A stretch of 64,000 nt of DNA from contig NZ_JAUSZK010000001.1 in NCBI RefSeq assembly GCF_030817495.1, positions 2,025,001 through 2,089,000 on the forward strand. Direction: 5' to 3'. This stretch comes from Streptomyces sp. V3I7 (lineage in GTDB: Bacteria; Actinomycetota; Actinomycetes; Streptomycetales; Streptomycetaceae). Under the pieces are notes generated by a model. The model was not told the origin of the DNA, ran no database searches, and saw only the letters and a list, made by a program, of their open reading frames with translations. Of the stretch, positions 24,920 to 32,912 are shown piece after piece; the stretch's first letter is position 1; each line of letters opens with the position of its first letter. Made by a program: the position numbers and the translations under genes.

Positions 24920-25708
24920 GAGGTTCCCGCCCGCGAGCACCTGGGAGATCGGCAGGGCGACGGCCGCGCAGTCGGCGGAGACGAGCATCGGCTCCTCGCC
25001 GGGGGCGGGACGGGCGGGCACCACCCACGCAGTTCCGGTGTGGTCCTCGTACCGCGCTCCCACCTCGAGGAAGGCCCCGGCGAACAGGAACAGGCGGGTG
25101 CGCAGCGAAGAGGACCATCCCTCGCCCGGCGTCGGGCCGTCCCAGGTGTGGGGGGCCTGGAGGCCGAGGAAGTCGCCTCCGGCCGTCACCATCGTGCCCA
25201 CCGGGCCCAGGGAGCGGAACTCGATCACCTCGCCGCCCGCGCCGGCGTTCCCCCACAGCGCGAGGTCGTCGGCGTTGAGCTGCACCGGGCGGCCGACGGC
25301 CAAGGGGTAATTGCAGGCACCGATCGCGAGGCGCACCAACGCGCGCCAGGGCAGCCGGCTTGTGTGGCAGGCCGCGGGCACGGTGATCTCGGCGGGGCCT
25401 TCGGTGAAGCGGAGCTTCTGGTGACCGCCGTGGGTGATGTGCTCGACAGTGATGTGGTCGGAGGATTCCAGCCAGGCGCGGAGCGCGGCGGCGTCGTCGT
25501 AGCCGACGGGGGCCGTCCACACGTCGCCGGTGACGGCGATGCGGGCGACGGCGAGAGTCCGCTCACCGCATCCCACGGCGTGCAGATGGCCGGGGATGCA
25601 GTCGAGGACCAGGACATCAAGGTCGTGGGTGTCGTCGTTCGTCCGGAAGCGGTGCGGGGCGACGCGGTCGAGGATGGCCGCCAGGTCGCGGGCCTTGATG
25701 GTGAACAC
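24899..25708 (-). CDS. Putative phage DNA sliding clamp-like protein
   Basis: A 269-residue protein. The N-terminal MFTIKARDLAAILDRVAPHR, then LDVLVLDCIPGHLHAVGCGE followed by RTLAVARIAVTG, resemble the repeating beta-strand/helix pattern of DnaN clamp domains, and MLVSADCAAVALPISQVLAG near the C-terminus recalls the clamp's final strand. It is shorter than chromosomal DnaN (about 370 residues). It is placed between the HU and WhiB genes of the replication module. The resemblance is by pattern only; a structure prediction would decide. Confidence 0.5.
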   Translation of the reverse strand: MFTIKARDLAAILDRVAPHRFRTNDDTHDLDVLVLDCIPGHLHAVGCGERTLAVARIAVTGDVWTAPVGYDDAAALRAWLESSDHITVEHITHGGHQKLRFTEGPAEITVPAACHTSRLPWRALVRLAIGACNYPLAVGRPVQLNADDLALWGNAGAGGEVIEFRSLGPVGTMVTAGGDFLGLQAPHTWDGPTPGEGWSSSLRTRLFLFAGAFLEVGARYEDHTGTAWVVPARPAPGEEPMLVSADCAAVALPISQVLAGGNLLIRLPD

Positions 25709-25741
25709 ACTGCTTCTCCGCAGGAGTTGTAGGGGTGGTGA

Positions 25742-26149
25742 TCAGGTGCCGGAGGCACGCTTGCGGGCCCGGCGGGCCTGCTGGGCGAGCCGTCCGGCTT
25801 CCCGGCACAAGGAGCAGGCGCGCTCCCCGCGCCGGTTGTGCGCGCGGGCCCCGGCTTCGGTGCCGTGGATGATCGGGCGCCGCCCACGCTCGCGCAGCTC
25901 GTCGGGCTGCGCGTCGTCGCAGGTCGCCAGGACCTGCCCGTTGTGCCAGAGACGTCCGCCGCACACGCCGTCGAACAAGCTCGCGCTCGGCAGAACCAGG
26001 TCGATGCACTGCGCGCGGAACGGGCAGTCCCGGCAGACGGCGAGGAGGGCGACCAGCGGCTTCGTGGGGGCTTCGGCCGTCGTCTCCTCGGGCGTGAAGC
26101 GGAAGTCCCCGGCGCAGGGGGCCTCACCGGCCCACCCGTTGCCGCTCAT
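25742..26149 (-). CDS. WhiB-family iron-sulfur regulator
   Basis: A 135-residue protein. Cys12 plus VCRDCPFRAQC supply the four-cysteine [4Fe-4S] site (C-x(n)-C-x2-C-x5-C). The beta-turn usually reading G(V/I)WGG is here GVCGG (FDGVCGGRLW). After it comes a basic helix and an extra CSLC pair near the C-terminus. Phage WhiB proteins bind sigma factors or host WhiB targets and can redirect transcription. Its place in the early operon fits such a role. Confidence 0.88.
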   Translation of the reverse strand: MSGNGWAGEAPCAGDFRFTPEETTAEAPTKPLVALLAVCRDCPFRAQCIDLVLPSASLFDGVCGGRLWHNGQVLATCDDAQPDELRERGRRPIIHGTEAGARAHNRRGERACSLCREAGRLAQQARRARKRASGT

Positions 26150-26168
26150 CTGCTCCTCCTCCCGGCGC

Positions 26169-26897
26169 TTAGGCGGTCGGCGGCAGCGACATCAGGCGCA
26201 CCTGGTCACTGGTGCTGATGCCGAACGGGTGGGCGTAGTCGCCGGGCAGCGGCATCAGGTGCCGGTCGGCCAGGGCCGGGAGGGCCAGCACCTGCCCGAG
26301 GAGCCTGGTGAGGCTGGTGTCGCAGTCGGCCGTCCACCGTGGGCGCGGCGTGCGCGCCGGGGTGCCGTCGTCGGCGACACCTTCGAAGATCTCGATGACG
26401 CGTCCGGCGCCGCGCCCGTCCACGACGAGGGCGGTCGCCTCGGGGTGGCGCTCGCGGACCAGGTCGGCCACACGGGCGGCCCGGTCGGCCGGGGGCAGCT
26501 CCAGGAGCCACGAGTTACCGTCGGAGGCCGCGTTGCGGTGCACGCTCGCCCACGCCGGAGAGGAGTAGGGGGCGAGCGCGGTCTGCACGTCGGACTCGAT
26601 CTGGTCCGCGATGGCGTCGAGCGGGTGCTCGTCTTCCTCGCCCCGGTTGTCCCACAGCTCGGGGCAGGTGCGGACCGGGTTGGTCTGTGCACCCAGGACG
26701 CCGTGCAGGTCGAGGGTGCGGGAGCCGTAGAAGGCGAAGGTCACGTAGACCGCTTCGGGGCACGCGGCGCGGATCTTCGCGGTGATGTGGTCGAGCACCG
26801 CGAGGCAGTACGCCTTCTCGATGCGCAGGCGCTGGGCCTTTAGGTCCTCGCGCTGCTCGCTGAGGATGGTCAACTGGTCGTGTGCTGCTGGTGTCAT
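26169..26897 (-). CDS. Hypothetical phage protein
   Basis: A 242-residue soluble protein. It begins with a coiled-coil-like helix (LTILSEQREDLKAQRLRIEK) and has an alpha/beta middle (VYVTFAFYGSRTLDLHGVLG). ATG at 26897 is preferred over 26954 for GAAGGGA upstream. I do not recognise a family. Confidence 0.75.
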   Translation of the reverse strand: MTPAAHDQLTILSEQREDLKAQRLRIEKAYCLAVLDHITAKIRAACPEAVYVTFAFYGSRTLDLHGVLGAQTNPVRTCPELWDNRGEEDEHPLDAIADQIESDVQTALAPYSSPAWASVHRNAASDGNSWLLELPPADRAARVADLVRERHPEATALVVDGRGAGRVIEIFEGVADDGTPARTPRPRWTADCDTSLTRLLGQVLALPALADRHLMPLPGDYAHPFGISTSDQVRLMSLPPTA

Positions 26898-26925
26898 GGC
26901 AGTGGGGTCCCTTCTTGGGGTGGGG

Positions 26926-28416
26926 TCAGGCGAGGACGGGCTTGAGGCGTTCACCGATCCAGCGGGCGACCGACACCGTCACGGCGTTGCCGGCCTGCTG
27001 GGTCTGGGCGGCCTTGCTGCCGGTGACCTCGTACGTCTCGGGGAACCGCTGGGCGCTCAACTGCTCGCGGGGCTGGAGCATCCGGAAGTAGCAGTCCTCG
27101 ATGGCGGGTGCGGTCCTCGCGACGGCCGCCGAGTCGCGGGTGGAGAGGGTGTGCAGCGGCTGGGCCGCCGTCTTGGGTGCTGCCTTGCGGTACGGGATCA
27201 CCAGCGTGTTGCGGGCCCGGGTGCGCACGTCGCCGTCGGGCACGACCAGGCCGTGGTGGCGGGCCGTGGCGATGGTGCTCAGCGGCGCGTCGATCGGTGC
27301 GGCGTCGCAGTTGTTGCGGAACTCCACGATGAACGGGTCCACGGTGACGAGGGCTTCGCTCTCGCGGGTGGTGCGGGTGCGCATCGGCTCGGCGGCCGAG
27401 GAGGCGGTGTCGTTCCACGAGCCGCCGACCGGCACCAGGAGGGCTTCACCGAGCTTGGCCGTGCGGGTCGGCAGCGGCCGGGTGTGTGGGGTGAAGGCGC
27501 GGTCGGTGCCGTCCTTGCCGTGCGTGAGGGTGATGACGGACGGGTCGTAGGGGAACTTCTCCAGCCCGGCCGCGATCCGCCGCATCGTGTTGGGCACCAG
27601 CGGCTGGGCGCGGTCACCGATGCGCTGGCCGATGTTGTCCCACAGGATCACGTCGGAGGCGGGCCGGACGTACGGCTCCACCAGAGCGTGGCCGCAGCGG
27701 CTGTTCGGGCACCGGTAGTCGTACTGCTGCTGGTACTTGCCGACCTTGACCCGCGGGTCGCGCCAGCTCTGGCGGGCCTTGACGTCGCGCCCGCAGTCGA
27801 CGCAGTACGCGAGCGGGCGCGGCGCGAGGTCGGGGCGACGAATCCCGGCGAGGGTGAACACCAGGTAGACGCGGTCGCGCCACTGCGGGGCGTAGGGGTT
27901 GGTGTCCGAGCCGATGTGCGCGGAGGACACCGAGACGATCTGGACCCGGTAGCCGAGCTTCTTCATGGCGCGTATCCACTCGGGGAACAGCAGCCAGTCG
28001 GTGATGAACTCGACGACGTTCTCCACGACGACGCAGGGGAAACGCTTCGCCTCGGCGGCGCGCAGCACGCACCAGGCGGTCACCCGCGTCATCTCGAAGG
28101 CTTCCGGGGGAAGTTCGCGCCACTGCTCCTCTTCCTCAAACAGGGCTTCCTGCACCGGGTCGGGGCGCTTCCTGCCGCCGGCGGGGCTGATCTCGGTGCA
28201 GATGATCGAGGCCCACAGCACGAGGGCCTTGGGGAGCCAGCGCATGGGGTAGTTCTGGATGTCGGCGCAGCGCGCCGCCGCGGTCGGGTGGTTGGCCGCG
28301 AAGGTGTCGATGGCGGTCTGCCAGTGGTTGATGCCGAGGATCGGCTCGAATCCGGCTTCGAGCAGACGCTGGCCGTCTCCGCCCGCTCCGCAGAGCAGGT
28401 GGATGGATCGGGGCAC
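26926..28416 (-). CDS. DNA cytosine-5 methyltransferase with inserted zinc ribbon
   Basis: A 496-residue enzyme. Motif I is LLCGAGGDGQRLLEAGF; motif IV carries the catalytic Cys in ICTEISPAGG (an unusual form of PC-x-x-x-S-x-x-G); motif VI is VVVENV; motif VIII is QWRDRVYLVF; motif X is QAGNAVTVSVARWIG. Between VIII and the target-recognition part lies a zinc ribbon (CVDCG and CPNSRCG pairs). It should protect phage DNA from host restriction. GTG at 28416 has leader motif copy 2 (28424-28436) 7 bases upstream. Confidence 0.9.
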   Translation of the reverse strand: MPRSIHLLCGAGGDGQRLLEAGFEPILGINHWQTAIDTFAANHPTAAARCADIQNYPMRWLPKALVLWASIICTEISPAGGRKRPDPVQEALFEEEEQWRELPPEAFEMTRVTAWCVLRAAEAKRFPCVVVENVVEFITDWLLFPEWIRAMKKLGYRVQIVSVSSAHIGSDTNPYAPQWRDRVYLVFTLAGIRRPDLAPRPLAYCVDCGRDVKARQSWRDPRVKVGKYQQQYDYRCPNSRCGHALVEPYVRPASDVILWDNIGQRIGDRAQPLVPNTMRRIAAGLEKFPYDPSVITLTHGKDGTDRAFTPHTRPLPTRTAKLGEALLVPVGGSWNDTASSAAEPMRTRTTRESEALVTVDPFIVEFRNNCDAAPIDAPLSTIATARHHGLVVPDGDVRTRARNTLVIPYRKAAPKTAAQPLHTLSTRDSAAVARTAPAIEDCYFRMLQPREQLSAQRFPETYEVTGSKAAQTQQAGNAVTVSVARWIGERLKPVLA

Positions 28417-28423
28417 GGTCTTC

Positions 28424-28436
28424 GGTCTCCAAGAGG
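28424..28436 (-). promoter_or_regulatory. CCTCTTGGAG leader motif (copy 2)
   Basis: CCTCTTGGAGACC in front of the cytosine methyltransferase GTG. Confidence 0.7.
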
Positions 28437-28440
28437 TGGG

Positions 28441-28471
28441 GCCGCCCGGCCCGGTTCGCGGGCCGGGCGGC
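28441..28471 (-). terminator. Strong stem-loop upstream of the cytosine methyltransferase
   Basis: GCCGCCCGGCCCG / CGGGCCGGGCGGC, 13-bp perfect stem, loop GTTCG, just after the stop of the 35-residue gene at 28478. Confidence 0.8.
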
Positions 28472-28477
28472 CGTGGG

Positions 28478-28585
28478 TCAGGACTGGTCGGTGGCGCGCA
28501 ACGCGCGGTGGTGGTGGCTGTCCTCGATGCCGAGGGCGGTGAACCCCAGCAGTCCGAGGGCGCACGCAGTCAGCAGCCAGGTCAC
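28478..28585 (-). CDS. 35-residue single-span membrane micro-protein
   Basis: GTG at 28585, TGA at 28478. One hydrophobic helix (TWLLTACALGLLGFTALGI) is followed by a charged tail with three His (EDSHHHRALRATDQS). GGGGG lies about 10 nt upstream, and a terminator follows the stop. Its position between two well-supported genes makes it plausible. Confidence 0.5.
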   Translation of the reverse strand: MTWLLTACALGLLGFTALGIEDSHHHRALRATDQS

Positions 28586-28627
28586 CGGTCCGCGCCCCCG
28601 GTGGGGCGCGGTGCGCGGCGCGGCCGG

Positions 28628-29248
28628 TCAGTCATTGCTGCGGGTGACGCGGACGGTCGCGATGTGCCCGGCGTTCTCGAACAGCGCCATCGGGTAGCCC
28701 TCTTGCTCGGGTCGCTGCCACACGCGGCGGTAGCCCTCGTGGCCGGTGAGTCGCCACGACCACTCCGCGAAGCGGGCGATGGCGGTGGCCGGGTCCTCGA
28801 TCCCGGCCGTCTGGTTGTGGCTCGCGCCGTACGGGGCCGTGTGCGTAGCCGACACGATCAGCCGGGGGGCGTGGCCGGGAACGTCGAGACTGTCGATGCG
28901 GGCCATGAGCGGGATCAGGCTGGTGCCGTGGTGGCGCTGCGGGCCGTTCGGGGTGGAGTCGTACAGGACGGTGTGCGTGCTGGGGTTCTCCGTGTCCTGG
29001 CGGACGGCGGTCCAGCCGCTCACCTCGGTGGGGTCGACGGGCAGGCTGTGCTCGGAGGCGATGATCACTTCCGTGCCGTCCCGCAGGTCGGCGCGGACGA
29101 AGAACTCGCCTCCGCTGCCGGTCTCCACGTCGGTGACCCAGCCCGCGTAGCGCAGCGGCGTGATGACGTGGCCGTAGTTGTGGAACAGCCGCTGCCAAAG
29201 CGGGTCGTTCAGGCGGTTGTGATCGGACAGAGCAGCGATGGTGGTCAT
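28628..29248 (-). CDS. Hypothetical phage protein
   Basis: A 206-residue protein, not recognised. Notable stretches are PLWQRLFHNYGHVITPLRYA and LTGHEGYRRVWQRPEQEGYP; it appears alpha/beta and soluble. ATG at 29248 has leader motif copy 3 (29254-29266) 5 bases upstream, and class-B operator B2 lies about 60 bp upstream. Confidence 0.75.
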   Translation of the reverse strand: MTTIAALSDHNRLNDPLWQRLFHNYGHVITPLRYAGWVTDVETGSGGEFFVRADLRDGTEVIIASEHSLPVDPTEVSGWTAVRQDTENPSTHTVLYDSTPNGPQRHHGTSLIPLMARIDSLDVPGHAPRLIVSATHTAPYGASHNQTAGIEDPATAIARFAEWSWRLTGHEGYRRVWQRPEQEGYPMALFENAGHIATVRVTRSND

Positions 29249-29253
29249 GTTCT

Positions 29254-29266
29254 GGTCTCCAAGAGG
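29254..29266 (-). promoter_or_regulatory. CCTCTTGGAG leader motif (copy 3)
   Basis: CCTCTTGGAGACC before ATG 29248. Confidence 0.7.
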
Positions 29267-29307
29267 GTGTGCACGGCGGGCACACAGAACGCGCGCCCGC
29301 CGTTGAG

Positions 29308-29330
29308 AAATGTCACCTATCTCAGGTGAC
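29308..29330 (-). promoter_or_regulatory. Phage class-B operator B2 (near-perfect palindrome)
   Basis: GTCACCT ATCTC AGGTGAC (29312-29330) is preceded by AAAT. The minus strand reads TGAGATAGGTGACATTT, with TGAGAT at the same place as the -10 of B1 and B3. It lies in the 89-bp gap upstream of the gene at 29248. Confidence 0.6.
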
Positions 29331-29337
29331 GCGAGCA

Positions 29338-29661
29338 TCAGACGTTGGGCAGTTCACCGCTGGCGAGGATCTGCACCGACCACATGCGGCCGCCACGCGT
29401 GACGGCACAGCCGATCATGCGGCCCTGGTGGGGCAGGGCGAAGCCGCTGCCGCCCTCTTCCTCGGCGAGCTTGCCGACGAGTTCGCGGACGCCATGCTCG
29501 GCACACTCGGCGGAGCAGTAGAGGCCGTCGCCGACTCGCGGGGCGAGGTGCGGGCCGTGGATCACTTCCGCGACCACGAGATAGGCGTCAGGGGCGGAGG
29601 CGAGTGCTGAGGTCAAGTCGGTCTCCAAGAGGTCGGTGAGTTCGGCCAGTTCCCAACTCAT
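29338..29661 (-). CDS. Hypothetical phage protein with Cys pair, probably leaderless
   Basis: A 107-residue protein. GLYCSAECAEHGVRELVGKL suggests a small metal site. The class-A promoter A2 puts its -10 six bases before ATG 29661, so the mRNA may begin at this codon. Inside the gene, leader motif copy 4 (29620-29632) precedes an in-frame TTG at 29616, offering an internal start giving 92 residues. Both starts keep the same core. Confidence 0.65.
   Translation of the reverse strand: MSWELAELTDLLETDLTSALASAPDAYLVVAEVIHGPHLAPRVGDGLYCSAECAEHGVRELVGKLAEEEGGSGFALPHQGRMIGCAVTRGGRMWSVQILASGELPNV
29620..29632 (-). promoter_or_regulatory. CCTCTTGGAG leader motif (copy 4, inside a gene)
   Basis: CCTCTTGGAGACC followed after 3 bases by TTG in frame with the 29338-29661 gene; possible internal translation start. 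Confidence 0.5.
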
Positions 29662-29667
29662 GCTTAT

Positions 29668-29695
29668 ATCTTAATGGCGCCCACCGGGGCGTCAA
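29668..29695 (-). promoter_or_regulatory. Phage class-A promoter A2
   Basis: TTGACG-16-TAAGAT, the closest of the set to a vegetative consensus, with the shared GCCATTAAGATATAAG. The predicted start point coincides with ATG 29661. Confidence 0.75.
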
Positions 29696-29721
29696 TGTTG
29701 GCGATCTTGCGAACGCTCCTG

Positions 29722-30621
29722 CTAGCGGCGGGAGTTGTGGAACTTCTCGCGCCCCATCCGGCTAAGTGCGCGCACCCGCTGACGGGCCTCCTCCACCGCT
29801 GCGGGGTCTGTCCCGGCCACACGGCGCTCCTGCTCGGCGAAGAACTCCCGTAGCCAGTCCTGCTGCCCGCGGTGCTCACGGTCGACTGCCTCGCGCCGTG
29901 CCTCCTCGCGCCCGGCACGCGGGTTCGTGCCGCAGCCCCGGCAGTTCGCCACGGGCTGCTCGTGCTTCGGGCAGCTCCCCCGCCGCTGCGCTCCCTGCGC
30001 CGCTCCCGGCTCCCCTGCGGCGTCAGCCGTGGGGGTAGGGGGGTTAGGAAGAGAAGAGGAAGAAGGGGGAAGAGAAGGGGTTTCCCCAGGGGAACCCGCC
30101 CGGTTTCCCTGCGGCAACCCACTGGGTTCCCCCACGGCAACCCTGCCCTGATCCGATTCAGGGTTCCCCTGAGGCAACCCTGAATCGGCAGCGGCCCGCG
30201 CTTCTTCCCGCGCGACGACGTCCTGCTGGGTACGGGCAGCCGCCGAGGGCTTGCGGCGCGGGGTCTTCCTCGCCAGCCGGGGGTTCTTCGGAGCACGCTG
30301 CTGCGCACGGCGCCGCTCGATCAGCTCCTCCGTGGACGGGATGGGCGGCACGCCGTACGGGAAGACCCTGTACTCGGCGCGCAGGCCGAGCCGGCCGACC
30401 GTGACCCGCTCGACCAGGCCGAGGCCGACGAGCTGCGTGACCACCGTGACGACGGTCTTCTCGCCGACACCAGCCCAGGCCATCATCCGTTCCAGGCCCG
30501 GCCGGGCGAGCCGGGTCTGATCATCGGCTGAGTCCGCGATCTTCATCAGGACCGCCTTCTGCGTCTGGTTGATCACCTCCTTCGGCAGGTAGGCGGCCAC
30601 CACCATCAGTTGGATGCTCAC
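29722..30621 (-). CDS. Phage replication initiator-like winged-helix protein
   Basis: A 299-residue protein. Residues 1-95 form a helix-turn-helix/winged-helix domain (MMAWAGVGEKTVVTVVTQLV, then GLGLVERVTVGRLGLRAEYR) of the type found at the N-terminus of phage replication and DnaD-like initiators. A long disordered Pro/Gln/Gly linker follows (LPQGN repeats, PPSSSSLPNPPTPT), then a Cys-bearing segment (CPKHEQPVANCRGCG) and a basic helical tail. The linker DNA contains an iteron-like array, as in lambda O, where the origin lies inside the initiator gene. GTG at 30621 has GGAGAG at 6 nt; 30627 is an alternative. Confidence 0.65.
   Translation of the reverse strand: MSIQLMVVAAYLPKEVINQTQKAVLMKIADSADDQTRLARPGLERMMAWAGVGEKTVVTVVTQLVGLGLVERVTVGRLGLRAEYRVFPYGVPPIPSTEELIERRRAQQRAPKNPRLARKTPRRKPSAAARTQQDVVAREEARAAADSGLPQGNPESDQGRVAVGEPSGLPQGNRAGSPGETPSLPPSSSSLPNPPTPTADAAGEPGAAQGAQRRGSCPKHEQPVANCRGCGTNPRAGREEARREAVDREHRGQQDWLREFFAEQERRVAGTDPAAVEEARQRVRALSRMGREKFHNSRR
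30077..30188. repeat. Iteron-like array inside the replication gene (candidate origin)
   Basis: Four units beginning GG(G)TT and ending AACCC lie at 30077-30097, 30102-30120, 30124-30143 and 30161-30180. On the minus strand they read like GGGTTGCCTCAGGGGAACCC, each being partly palindromic. A further 13-bp perfect inverted repeat CCGATTCAGGGTT / AACCCTGAATCGG (30153-30188) encloses the last unit. Confidence 0.6.
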
Positions 30622-30704
30622 CGGCACCTCTCCGTGTCGCGTCCTGCTCGCGCCGTCGCGGGGCGGGTCGGGGCACGGCGGCCCCGCCCACGCCGACGGG
30701 CGTC

Positions 30705-31847
30705 TCAGGGCTTCCTGCTGGCGGTGACGTTGATGCTCACTGCGGTCCGCCGATCGTGGTCGAGGCGCGTCGGCACCGGGATGCCGATCTCCTTGAGCGT
30801 CGACTTCATGGCCGTCACGTCGGGCGCCATCGGGACCTCCAGCCGCGCGCGGCGGTACAGCGCGACCATCGCCTCGACGTCATCGACCTTGGTCGGGTTG
30901 CCGCCGCTCCACTTCAACGCGTTGTCGCCGTAGATGCCCGGCTCGGAGCCGTCGAGCTTGGCGCGCAGGAACTTCTGCTTCTCCTTGAGCGGCTTGATCT
31001 GCTCCGAGACCTCGGCGTAATCGGCCAGCGCCTCGGCGCGCTCGGCGTCGTCGTGGATGAGCTGGCTCTGCGGAGAGCGCCCGGCGACCAGCGGCCCCCA
31101 GCAAGCGGTGCGGAATGGACAGTGGTCGCAGATCGCACTGATCCCCGGCCCCTGAAAGGTGCGGGGCAGTTCCTCCGGGGAGGCGGCGGAACGCACCTGC
31201 TGGACCCACCAGCGTGCACGGCGGGCGCGGTCGGCCTCGTAGGCGATCTCCTGGACGTAGTCGTCGCCGTTGTCCCGGTTGATGAACCGGAAGCGGATGC
31301 GCGCGACGGGCAGGGGCCCGAGGTAGGCGAGCTGGCGCTGTCCCTGGACGCTGACGAAACCCTCGCTGCCGAGCAGGTCGGCGTACAGGTAGACCTGCCG
31401 CAGCTCGGCTTCGCTCGCGCCGTACCGCAGGACGTTGTCCCACTGGTAGGTGCTCTTAGTCTTCACGTCCTCGACGGTCGTCTCCTCGGCCGGGAGCGTG
31501 GGACGCAGCCGCTTCGGGAGCCGGGCGGCAGTCCTGGCGTCGAGCTGGACGGCGTCGATGTGGCCCCGAACCGTCTGATCCTCGACGCGGCGTTCGACGA
31601 GCCATCCGTACTCCTCGCGGGCGGCCTCGAGTATCCCGGCGTGCAGCCAGGTCCCAAGGATCGCCTTGCGCTTCTCGCCGGTGTCGGTCGGGGTACGGCC
31701 GTGCAGGAGGTATCCCGCGCGGCGCGCGCACACCGTGTCGCTGGCGCCGAGCTTGGTCTGCTGGGAGCGGGGACGGCGTGCGTCCGCCGCGTGGGCGGCG
31801 GGCCACAAGCTGACCGGCCGCTCGGGCGCGATGGCCAGGGTGGTCAT
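30705..31847 (-). CDS. PD-(D/E)XK exonuclease (Cas4/RecB-like), partner of RecT
   Basis: A 380-residue protein. LGTWLHAGILEAAREEYGWL supplies the His motif. RGHIDAVQLD provides the first acidic residue, and TTVEDVKTKSTYQW the E-x-K (motif II/III) of the nuclease. A C-terminal cluster including CDHCPFRTACWG with an upstream Cys could ligate an iron-sulfur cluster, as in Cas4. The last third is a coiled coil (EQIKPLKEKQKFLRAKLDG). It should resect DNA ends for RecT annealing. ATG at 31847 is set by leader motif copy 5. Confidence 0.8.
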   Translation of the reverse strand: MTTLAIAPERPVSLWPAAHAADARRPRSQQTKLGASDTVCARRAGYLLHGRTPTDTGEKRKAILGTWLHAGILEAAREEYGWLVERRVEDQTVRGHIDAVQLDARTAARLPKRLRPTLPAEETTVEDVKTKSTYQWDNVLRYGASEAELRQVYLYADLLGSEGFVSVQGQRQLAYLGPLPVARIRFRFINRDNGDDYVQEIAYEADRARRARWWVQQVRSAASPEELPRTFQGPGISAICDHCPFRTACWGPLVAGRSPQSQLIHDDAERAEALADYAEVSEQIKPLKEKQKFLRAKLDGSEPGIYGDNALKWSGGNPTKVDDVEAMVALYRRARLEVPMAPDVTAMKSTLKEIGIPVPTRLDHDRRTAVSINVTASRKP

Positions 31848-31851
31848 GGTG

Positions 31852-31863
31852 CTCTCCAAGAGG
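31852..31863 (-). promoter_or_regulatory. CCTCTTGGAG leader motif (copy 5)
   Basis: CCTCTTGGAGAG, 4 bases before ATG 31847. Confidence 0.7.
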
Positions 31864-31911
31864 ATGGGGCGCCGACCGCCGGACGACGGGCGGCACCCGA
31901 TGTCGTCAGGG

Positions 31912-32895
31912 TCAGGAGGCGGCGCGGCGTGACGCAGCGGCCTTGCGGGGCTTGCGCTTCGCCGGAGCTGGGGCCTCGTCGGACTCGGCAGCGGGGGCGG
32001 GCTGCTCTGCCGGGGCCGTCTTCTTCGCGGCACGCGTCCGCTTCCTCGCCGGATGCTTGGCCGCTTCCGCGTCCCGGTCCTCGGCCGCGGGGGCACCCGG
32101 CTCGTCCTTCGTGCTGTCGCCAGAGTCGTCGCCCGCCTCCAGGCCGGCGGCGGCGCGCAGGCGACGCGTTGCGTCCTCCGCCTCGCACACGACTGCGTCG
32201 GCGTCGGCGCGTGCCATCTCCTCGTCCACGTACACGCCGGACAGGTCCTGCGGCGCGGCCATGCGCAGCGAGCCGGCTTCGCCACATTTGCGGATCATGT
32301 GAGCGGGCATCTGCCGCCACATCTTCGCCACGACGTACGCGCCCTCCTTGGGGTCGTAGTACGTCGGAGCGAACTCGTCCCACCGGGCGATGAACGGGAA
32401 CCGCGCGGTGCCGCGCAGGACCGTGACCTTCACCGCGGCCGGGTACTGCCTGGACAGCCAGACGTCGTGGGCGTTGCCCTCGGAGTCGTAGTAGACGGTG
32501 TCCTCGTACGAGATGGATTCCCCGGCCTTCGCCGCTGCCCTGTGGGCGATGGTGCGGAAGCCGTCGATCCCCGTTTGGATCGTCCACGTCCGCTCGGGCT
32601 CGTCCGGGTCGTCGGCGGCCTTCCAGTTCTTGCGGCCGATCATGTAGATCTGCCGCGCGAACGGGTCGAGCCCGGACCGCACGCAGAAGTGGAAGAAGAT
32701 GGCCAGTTGGGCGCGCGGAGCCTTCGCGAGTCCGGGGCTGATCAGCGACAGCGCGGCCACCTGACGCGCGTCGAACTCCGTCTGGTCGGCGCGCAGCACA
32801 ACGGCGCTCTGCGCAGCGGCCGAGGTGGATGCCGGGAGCGTTTCGACCACCGTGCCCTCCACGATGGCGGGCTCGGCGGATGGTTCGTCGGTCAC
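31912..32895 (-). CDS. recT: RecT-family single-strand annealing protein
   Basis: A 327-residue protein. The RecT core spans about residues 35-215: AQLAIFFHFCVRSGLDPFAR then QIYMIGRKN, TWTIQTGIDGFRTIAHRAA, and YVVAKMWRQMPAHMIRKCGE. The C-terminal 110 residues are an acidic then Lys/Ala/Pro-rich disordered tail. It anneals complementary strands during phage recombination. GTG at 32895 is fixed by leader motif copy 6. Downstream lies its exonuclease partner. Confidence 0.92.
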   Translation of the reverse strand: MTDEPSAEPAIVEGTVVETLPASTSAAAQSAVVLRADQTEFDARQVAALSLISPGLAKAPRAQLAIFFHFCVRSGLDPFARQIYMIGRKNWKAADDPDEPERTWTIQTGIDGFRTIAHRAAAKAGESISYEDTVYYDSEGNAHDVWLSRQYPAAVKVTVLRGTARFPFIARWDEFAPTYYDPKEGAYVVAKMWRQMPAHMIRKCGEAGSLRMAAPQDLSGVYVDEEMARADADAVVCEAEDATRRLRAAAGLEAGDDSGDSTKDEPGAPAAEDRDAEAAKHPARKRTRAAKKTAPAEQPAPAAESDEAPAPAKRKPRKAAASRRAAS

Positions 32896-32900
32896 GTTCT

Positions 32901-32912
32901 CTCTCCAAGAGG
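32901..32912 (-). promoter_or_regulatory. CCTCTTGGAG leader motif (copy 6)
   Basis: CCTCTTGGAGAG, 5 bases before the recT GTG. Confidence 0.7.
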
